44,313 nt of DNA from an uncultured Oscillospiraceae bacterium (GTDB taxonomy: Bacteria; Bacillota; Clostridia; Oscillospirales; Oscillospiraceae). The DNA lies in the NCBI GenBank assembly GCA_934661735.1, contig CAKUJN010000006.1, positions 1 through 44,313 on the forward strand. The letters run 5' to 3'. Positions 39,213 through 44,313 of the stretch are shown piece by piece. The position numbers and the translations under genes were made by a program. Under the pieces are notes generated by a model. The model worked only from the letters and a program-made list of their open reading frames with translations. It was not told the origin of the DNA and made no database searches. Numbering within the stretch: position 1 is the first letter of the stretch; each line of letters begins with the position of its first letter.

Positions 39213-40007
39213 ATGCTGTTTGAGACAACAGGCAGTCGGGAGAAACCGGCGGTGCTGTTTTTCCACGCGATGGGCGTGACCGGCGCAAGCAGCGAGCCGG
39301 TGGCGGAATCCCTGCGCGAAAACTATTTCTGTATTCTGCCGACGTCCACGGTCTACTGCGCGGGGCAGAAATACGCCGGAAAGGCGGACGAGGTGCGGCA
39401 GGTGGAGGAATTCCTGCGAAAGCAGGGCGTGTCGCGTCTTGCGCTGGTCACGGCGTCGTCCATCGGCGCGGATCTGGCGCTGGCGTTTTTGGCGCAGACG
39501 GCGCTTCCGGTGGAGCATGCGTTCTTTGACGGCGGACAGTTTGCGCAGATTGCAGCGGGCACGCGAAGGCTGATGACGCCGTTTCTGTACCTTGCCATCC
39601 GGAGTCTGTACTGGTCAAAGGGCGCGACGCTCCGGCGCATCATGTGGTGCGATGACGCGGCCATCCGGCCGTATTTTATCGCGGCGGCGAAAAATCTGCG
39701 CTATGGCAATCTCCGTCGACAGATGTCGGACAGTCTGGAGGACAGGCCGTTTCTGCCGCTGCCGCCGGAGCTGCAGCGGCACGCATGGTTTTCCTTCGGC
39801 AGCGCGGAGGAGCATTTCAAGTACCGCAGCGCGGTGATGCAGGCGTATCCGGAGGCAAATTTCCCCGTTTTTGAGGGGTACAATCATATGCAGTATCAGA
39901 TTCGCGACCCGAAGGGCTTTGCGGCGATGCTCCGCTCGGTGATTGAGCGCGACACGCTGCCGGAGCTGCCTGTTCTGCGGCGTGATCTGCGGGAGGAGAA
40001 GCGATGA
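39213..40007 (+). CDS. Alpha/beta hydrolase
   Basis: A 264-residue alpha/beta hydrolase. The nucleophile elbow is A-S-S83-I-G in VTASSIGADLAL, the oxyanion strand is VLFFHAMGVTG, and a late His (YNHMQYQ) could complete the triad. The start follows GGGAGG. It overlaps the next hydrolase gene by four bases and is controlled by the paired GTTAG boxes upstream. The substrate is unknown; iron-linked control suggests an esterase for a siderophore or another stress-related ester, which is inference only. Confidence 0.82.
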   Translation: MLFETTGSREKPAVLFFHAMGVTGASSEPVAESLRENYFCILPTSTVYCAGQKYAGKADEVRQVEEFLRKQGVSRLALVTASSIGADLALAFLAQTALPVEHAFFDGGQFAQIAAGTRRLMTPFLYLAIRSLYWSKGATLRRIMWCDDAAIRPYFIAAAKNLRYGNLRRQMSDSLEDRPFLPLPPELQRHAWFSFGSAEEHFKYRSAVMQAYPEANFPVFEGYNHMQYQIRDPKGFAAMLRSVIERDTLPELPVLRRDLREEKR

Positions 40008-40861
40008 AACACATTCATTTTGATATTGAGACAGACGGATTTTACGGCGCGTACTGGGCGTGCGCGGGCGCGGACTGCGCGCTTATCGCCATGCTGGGTG
40101 ATGATCCGGAGGACCATACGGCGCGGTCGGGTGTGAAATGGCTGCTGAACCTTGGCGTGAACGTCATGACGATGTCGCCGGCCGGAAAGGACTATGGACA
40201 CCACAACTATCCGCTCGAGCGTATCGAGACGGCGATTGCATGGCTGAAGGCGCACGGAAACCGCAGAATCGGCATTGCCGGCGCGTCGACGACGGGAACG
40301 CTGGCGCTGACGGCGGCGTCGATGTTTCCCGAACTGACACTGACAATTGCGATGACGCCGAGCGACTTTGTCTGGCAGGGCTTCATGCAGGGAAAGCGCG
40401 ACGGCTGCAGGGAATGGCCGGTCGAGGGCGAATCGCTCTTTTCCTATCGGGGAAAGCCGCTGCCGTATATCCTGACGAAGCCTTTCCTCCTCAGCGTTGG
40501 CATGGAAGGAGTGGTGATCGCCGCCGCCACCATTACGGCGTTCTATCTGGGGCTGAGCTATGGCGGAGCCGCTGCCGGTCAGACGATGGCGTTTTCCACC
40601 CTGTGTTTAAGCCGCCTGTTCCACGGCTTCAGCTGTAAGTCACAGCATCCGGTGCTGCTGACCCAGAAGTTCTGGAACAACCGGGCGCTTTTAGGAGCCT
40701 TTGCCGCAGGCAGCCTGCTGCTGGGACTGGTGCTGTTCGTTCCTGCATTGGAGCCACTGTTTTCAGCTGCGCCGCTGTCTATTGGCATGATCGGTGCTGT
40801 AGTGGGACTGGCATTCTGTTCTATGCTGACAATTCAGTTGCTGAAGCGGTTCCGCCGCTAA
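40004..40861 (+). CDS. Acyl-CoA thioesterase/BAAT-like hydrolase fused to a P-type ATPase tail
   Basis: An in-frame chimera of 285 residues. Residues 1 to ~158 resemble BAAT-type alpha/beta hydrolases (IGIAGASTTGTLAL with Ser95, TPSDFVWQGFMQGKRDG, SYRGKPLPY). From ~161 on the sequence is the C-terminal membrane part of a calcium-type P-type ATPase (GQTMAFSTLCLSRLFHGF, then LLLGLVLFVPALEPLF). The hydrolase lacks its C-terminal His region and the ATPase lacks everything before its last helices, so neither half should work. Codon style changes near 40470-40490. It is either a deletion/recombination product or an assembly junction. Confidence 0.8.
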   Translation: MKHIHFDIETDGFYGAYWACAGADCALIAMLGDDPEDHTARSGVKWLLNLGVNVMTMSPAGKDYGHHNYPLERIETAIAWLKAHGNRRIGIAGASTTGTLALTAASMFPELTLTIAMTPSDFVWQGFMQGKRDGCREWPVEGESLFSYRGKPLPYILTKPFLLSVGMEGVVIAAATITAFYLGLSYGGAAAGQTMAFSTLCLSRLFHGFSCKSQHPVLLTQKFWNNRALLGAFAAGSLLLGLVLFVPALEPLFSAAPLSIGMIGAVVGLAFCSMLTIQLLKRFRR

Positions 40862-41012
40862 GCCCCCTCGCTCTGTGATAAAAACCGCAAAAAAGAAACC
40901 GGCATTTTTCCAAAATCACGCATTTTAACCGCAGTTGCGCAGATGAACAGCAGAAAAATATCTGCCGTCCGGTTCCGCAGCGGCGGCTGAAACGCAGTTG
41001 AAGATTGCTGTA

Positions 41013-41052
41013 CAAAAAACATGGAGGCTTCCGAAATCCGGAAACCTCCATA
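41013..41052 (-). terminator. Terminator of the SLH protein gene
   Basis: On the minus strand, ATGGAGG...TTCCG pairs with CGGAA...CCTCCAT (41021-41052), followed by GTTTTTTGTA. The stretch 40862-41012 holds nothing else recognisable. Confidence 0.75.
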
Positions 41053-41087
41053 AATTTATCAGATTCGACAAAAGAAGAATTGACCAC

Positions 41088-42182
41088 CTAGGCGGTGTAG
41101 AACGGCTCCAGATCGGTATGATTCTTCCATTCATCCGTGACACCGGCATCGCGCAGCAGCTCTGTCACGGTTTTATTCAAGGCATCGACCTTGGCACTGC
41201 TGACTGCCTTCGGGTCAAAGCAGGCATCGCCGGCATCGTCCAGAATCGCGGGATCCTCGCTGCCATCCAGCAGGGCGTTTGCCTGACGAAGCGCCTGCTG
41301 CCACTGGAAGGAGAAGAAGTCTTTCTGCGTTGCGTTCATTTCAGCCAGATAGGCTTTTACCGCATTTTCGGCTTTTCCGCTATCAATCATCGCGAGCTTC
41401 ATCAGAGAAACTGCAGCGTTTGCCTGCTGCAGGCTGCCGCCTGCGCTGCCGTGCGCGACAGTATCAATGCTCACGAGCAGATTGACCAGCGTATCCTTGC
41501 TCTCAGGTGCATACATCCAGCCGGTCACGTCACCGCTGTAATCCACCTTGTCGGTTGTCTGGGACTCCAGCCGGTACAGCAGCGTCACAAGCTGGGCGCG
41601 GGTGCAGGCGGCATCCGGCAGCAGACGGTTATTGGCTCCCTTGAGAATTTCCGTGTTGACCGCCCACGCCATCGCCTCGCGGGCGTATTCAGAAAGGCTG
41701 TCATAGTCGTTATACTCGCGGATCGCCATGCCGCCCTGCGTAGTGTCGAAGCCCTGCTGCTTTGCAAAGCGCCAGAGCATCGTGACCGCCTGCTCACGGG
41801 TCACGGCGTTCGCCGCGCCGAAGGTATTCTGACTGAGACCTGTCACAATGCCGAGGCTTGCTGCCCAGCGGACGGCTTCTGCGTAATAGGAACTCTCTTT
41901 CACATCAGAAAAGTTCATCGCGTAATTCACGACCGGCTTCCCAGCGGCGCGCCAGAGGAAGGTCACAAAGTCGGCGCGCGTGCAGTCCCGATTCGGTGCA
42001 AATACGTCCTTGCTGACACCGGATGTGATTTCCTTTTCGACCGCCCAGTTGACAGCGTCATAAAAATAATCCTGTTTCGATACGTCTGTAAACGCCTGTG
42101 CCGGTTCTGTGGCAAGCGCCTGTGCGCTCAATAGCATCACGGCTGCCAGCAGCAAACTGAAAACCCGAATGGTGCGTTTCAT
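41088..42182 (-). CDS. S-layer homology domain-containing secreted protein
   Basis: A 364-residue exported protein. The signal peptide is MKRTIRVFSLLLAAVMLLSAQALA. Three SLH repeats follow, beginning around residues 31, 89 and 155 (FTDVSKQDYFYDAVNWAVE; FSDVKESSYYAEAVRWAAS; YNDYDSLSEYAREAMAWAV). These anchor proteins to cell-wall polymers. The C-terminal ~150 residues are helical without a domain I recognise. I use the ATG at 42182, with GGAGGC ahead; the longer frame would start before the signal peptide. Confidence 0.9.
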   Translation of the reverse strand: MKRTIRVFSLLLAAVMLLSAQALATEPAQAFTDVSKQDYFYDAVNWAVEKEITSGVSKDVFAPNRDCTRADFVTFLWRAAGKPVVNYAMNFSDVKESSYYAEAVRWAASLGIVTGLSQNTFGAANAVTREQAVTMLWRFAKQQGFDTTQGGMAIREYNDYDSLSEYAREAMAWAVNTEILKGANNRLLPDAACTRAQLVTLLYRLESQTTDKVDYSGDVTGWMYAPESKDTLVNLLVSIDTVAHGSAGGSLQQANAAVSLMKLAMIDSGKAENAVKAYLAEMNATQKDFFSFQWQQALRQANALLDGSEDPAILDDAGDACFDPKAVSSAKVDALNKTVTELLRDAGVTDEWKNHTDLEPFYTA

Positions 42183-42198
42183 ACAAATGCCTCCATAT

Positions 42199-42375
42199 TT
42201 ATTGGATCTTGTATCCATCTTTGCATTTTTCCAGCGCAAAGTGCATCTGCGCCTCGTGGGTCGCAAACGGAAGCTGTTCAAATCCGTCCGCCGGATGAAA
42301 AGAAATAATCTGATTCAGATGATCGATCCACACGGCGCAAAGCTCTTTGAAATGTTCCAGCGGCTCCTCGTTCAT
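42199..42375 (-). CDS. Small hypothetical protein, 58 residues
   Basis: An intact short gene. AAAAGGAG lies eight bases before ATG 42375; the product begins MNEEPLEHFKELCAVWIDHL and ends EKCKDGYKIQ before TAA. It has no signal peptide or membrane segment and is acidic at the start with a Lys-rich end. It lies 16 bases upstream of the SLH gene on the same strand and probably forms an operon with it. I do not recognise the family. Confidence 0.7.
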   Translation of the reverse strand: MNEEPLEHFKELCAVWIDHLNQIISFHPADGFEQLPFATHEAQMHFALEKCKDGYKIQ

Positions 42376-42406
42376 CGTACACGCTCCTTTTCTGCTTTAT
42401 AACATA

Positions 42407-42435
42407 ATTTTAGTCGGTTTATCTTGTAAAAACAA
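42407..42435 (-). promoter_or_regulatory. Promoter of the small gene-SLH operon
   Basis: On the minus strand, -35 TTGTTT (42430-42435), 17 bp, -10 TAAAAT (42407-42412). It overlaps the divergent pucR-like promoter. Confidence 0.6.
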
Positions 42436-42484
42436 GAAACTGGCAGTACAATAAAGAAAAAGAGACTTGTGCAAAGCGCACAAG
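42424..42484 (+). promoter_or_regulatory. Promoter of the PucR-family gene with a dyad
   Basis: A -35 TTGTAA (42424-42429), 17 bp, -10 TACAAT (42447-42452). A dyad CTTGTGC-N5-GCACAAG (42466-42484) lies in the early transcript, possibly an autoregulatory site. Confidence 0.6.
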
Positions 42485-42501
42485 CGAAAGGATATCGCCA
42501 T

Positions 42502-43734
42502 ATGGCTGCAACACAGTGGGAAACGTGCAGCGCCGATGCGCTGCTGCGGGAATTTTTTGCGCAGGACGATCTAAGTCGCCTCGCAGAAGGCGCGGGCGCG
42601 CTGCTGGGCTGTCCGCTTCTGGTGCTGGACGATACGTTTCATGTTGCCGCGCACCATCTGCCGCTGGGGTTTTCCGATGCGGTGTTTCAGGCGTCGGTGC
42701 GCAGCGGCGAGATCACTTATGAGGCAGGCGCGATCATCAGCCGAAGTCCTGCTCTGTCCGCAGGAGCGGCAGACTGCATCAAGCTTGCAGACAGTCCGTA
42801 CCGCCGCCGCTTTGCCCCGCTCGTCAGTGCGGGTGTGCGGCTGGGGTATCTGATCTGCGTCGACACGGACGGTCATCTGGAAAAAATCCCGGCGCAGACA
42901 TGGAATACCGTGGAGCAGATCCTGGCAAAGCAGCTTTTTGTCGAGGCAAGCCGCCAGGATAAGCCGTTTGAAACGGCGGAGGATATTCTCCGGCATTTGC
43001 TGGACGGCGGCTTTCCGTCCGCACCGTATTTCAGGCTGCAAATTGCGGGCACTTATCTGGCAGACTTCCATCCACTTGCTTTCGCGCTCATCGATCTGAC
43101 TGCCTATCACAGCGGATATCTCGGGCAGCGCCATCTGAAGGAGGAAGCAACGGCGATTTTCCCGGACTCCCATTCTTTTTTATACAAAGGAAATGTTATG
43201 CTTTTTCTGCACCGGCGGGAAGATATGGATCGATTTCCCGTACTGGCGGAGGAATTTCAGCTCAAGGTCATCGTGTCGGAGCAAATAGACGAGTTGTTTT
43301 CGCTGCCTGCACTCTATCGTACGGCGTGCGAGGCACTGGCGCTGATGACGGATGAACGCTTCCACGGCGGTCGCGTCTACACTGTTGCGCAGCTGCGCAC
43401 GCCGCTGCTGCTGAAAAATCTGGAAGGGCGGGAAGATTTGATCGCGCAGGAGGTGCGAACCCTTGCCGCGCACGACCGGGAAAAGGGCACACAGTACTGC
43501 GAAACGCTCTATTATTACCTGATCTGCTGCCGGTCGCTGCAAAAGACCTGCGATGCGCTTTTTACCCATCGAAACACGGTGCTCTACCGCATCCGAAGAA
43601 TGCAGGAGGAATTCGGTATCCCGCTGGATGAACCGCTCAAGCATGCCGATCTGCTGCTGAGCGTGTCGCTTCTTTTGTTTGAAGCGAAAGGACCGGATTT
43701 CTTCCTGCCCAAAACGCCGCTTGATAATTCATAA
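42502..43734 (+). CDS. PucR/CdaR family transcriptional regulator
   Basis: A 410-residue regulator. An N-terminal GAF-like sensor region and a central GGDEF-like CdaR domain precede a C-terminal PucR helix-turn-helix (LQKTCDALFTHRNTVLYRIRRMQEEFG). Members sense purine or organic-acid metabolites. The ATG at 42502 follows GAAAGGA; the frame extends 11 codons upstream without support. It is divergent from the small gene and SLH gene, which are possible targets. Confidence 0.87.
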   Translation: MAATQWETCSADALLREFFAQDDLSRLAEGAGALLGCPLLVLDDTFHVAAHHLPLGFSDAVFQASVRSGEITYEAGAIISRSPALSAGAADCIKLADSPYRRRFAPLVSAGVRLGYLICVDTDGHLEKIPAQTWNTVEQILAKQLFVEASRQDKPFETAEDILRHLLDGGFPSAPYFRLQIAGTYLADFHPLAFALIDLTAYHSGYLGQRHLKEEATAIFPDSHSFLYKGNVMLFLHRREDMDRFPVLAEEFQLKVIVSEQIDELFSLPALYRTACEALALMTDERFHGGRVYTVAQLRTPLLLKNLEGREDLIAQEVRTLAAHDREKGTQYCETLYYYLICCRSLQKTCDALFTHRNTVLYRIRRMQEEFGIPLDEPLKHADLLLSVSLLLFEAKGPDFFLPKTPLDNS

Positions 43735-43831
43735 TGTGGTCATGTTTCAAACAAGATTTCGTCACAACTTCCTGTCACAATAACGCCAGTTCGAAAGAAC
43801 GGAACACACTTGATGAAAGGAAATTGGATTT

Positions 43832-44313
43832 ATGAAAAAAGTATTGGCTATTCTGCTGGTCCTTTCGGTGCTGGCATTGAGCGCCTGTGCAGCCAAGCAG
43901 GCTAATTCGGATACACAGAAGGACTCCAACACAGCGGAAACGGAGCAGCAGCCGGATTCTGCGCAGACCGCAGAAACACAGCAGCCCGCGCAGGAAGCAA
44001 AGCGCATCGAGCCGCTGCCGGAAGATCTTGATCTGAACGCACTGACCGACGCGACCGTCGCAGCAAGCTTCGGCGTGGAGGATATTTCCGAAAAAGACGG
44101 CAAGATGGAAATTTCCCTGACGGTTTATGACTACGATGTCTACGACATGGTGGATATCTCGCAGCTTGCCGTCGGCGATACCATCGTCGTGGACGGCAAG
44201 GACATGGTCGTTGCATCCCGCGAGGACAAGGACGGCTTTGTTACCATCAATGGAGGACTCGAGCAGGGCGGTGTCGATCTGACGAGCGATGACAGCGGCG
44301 TTTATTATGCCGT
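43832..44313 (+). CDS. Putative lipoprotein, truncated by the window end
   Basis: An open frame from ATG 43832 (GAAAGGAAA ahead) to the last base, about 160 residues so far. The signal peptide MKKVLAILLVLSVLALSAC carries the lipobox LSAC (Cys19). A Gln/Thr/Glu-rich linker follows, then a soluble domain with VAASFGVEDISEKDGKMEI and VGDTIVVDGKDMVVASRED segments. I do not recognise the domain. Upstream, GTCACAA is directly repeated at 43761-43767 and 43774-43780. Confidence 0.8.
   Translation, partial: MKKVLAILLVLSVLALSACAAKQANSDTQKDSNTAETEQQPDSAQTAETQQPAQEAKRIEPLPEDLDLNALTDATVAASFGVEDISEKDGKMEISLTVYDYDVYDMVDISQLAVGDTIVVDGKDMVVASREDKDGFVTINGGLEQGGVDLTSDDSGVYYA

Overview
The window looks like chromosome from a GC-rich, anaerobic, gut-associated Firmicute, most likely a Clostridia/Oscillospirales-type organism. 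The evidence is a choloylglycine (bile salt) hydrolase, a T-box leader, DUF3793 and DUF3842 proteins, a radical-SAM/ECF pair, an ABC sugar importer without its own ATPase, lipoproteins with alanine/proline-rich linkers, and strong GGAGG ribosome sites. No rRNA, tRNA, CRISPR array or transposase is visible.

Layout. 1-2.6 kb: a structured, AT-rich edge, then a BlaI repressor and a BlaR1-like M56 protease under a double BlaI-type operator. 2.6-7.3 kb: cysteine desulfidase (minus), an asparagine T-box leader with asparagine synthetase, and an ECF S-component/radical SAM pair. 7.3-15 kb: an intergenic repeat, nagB, a ydjI-ydjG-ydjH-like membrane-stress operon, galE and xylB. 15-22.3 kb: a minus-strand operon of D-amino-acid enzyme, RidA and threonine-synthase-like lyase; bile salt hydrolase; then the nickel-pincer cofactor operon larE-larB-larC, preceded by a DUF3842 gene, with no larA. 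22.5-31 kb: a maltodextrin utilisation cluster (binding protein, two permeases, LacI repressor, malQ, glgP), with LacI-type palindromes at the binding-protein promoter. 31-34 kb: a YheO-like regulator and a marR-MATE efflux operon. 34-40.5 kb: a likely iron-responsive group made of DUF3793, flavodoxin and alpha/beta hydrolase genes, whose upstream regions share GTTAGA-N4-TCTAAC boxes and short terminated transcripts. MBL, MGMT and aldo/keto reductase genes are interspersed. 40.5 kb to the end: an in-frame fusion of a hydrolase to the tail of a P-type ATPase marks an abrupt junction, followed by an SLH protein, an unlisted 58-aa gene, a PucR regulator and a truncated lipoprotein.

The most interesting signals are regulatory rather than new enzyme families. 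They are a promoter-leader-terminator arrangement in front of larE, three related box/terminator modules near flavodoxin and the hydrolases with candidate small RNAs, a T-box whose terminator hairpin lacks a U tract, a similar promoter-terminator leader before glgP, and a 26-kb interval bounded by inverted copies of an intergenic repeat. All functions are read from sequence alone. Family assignments rest on remembered motifs, not searches.
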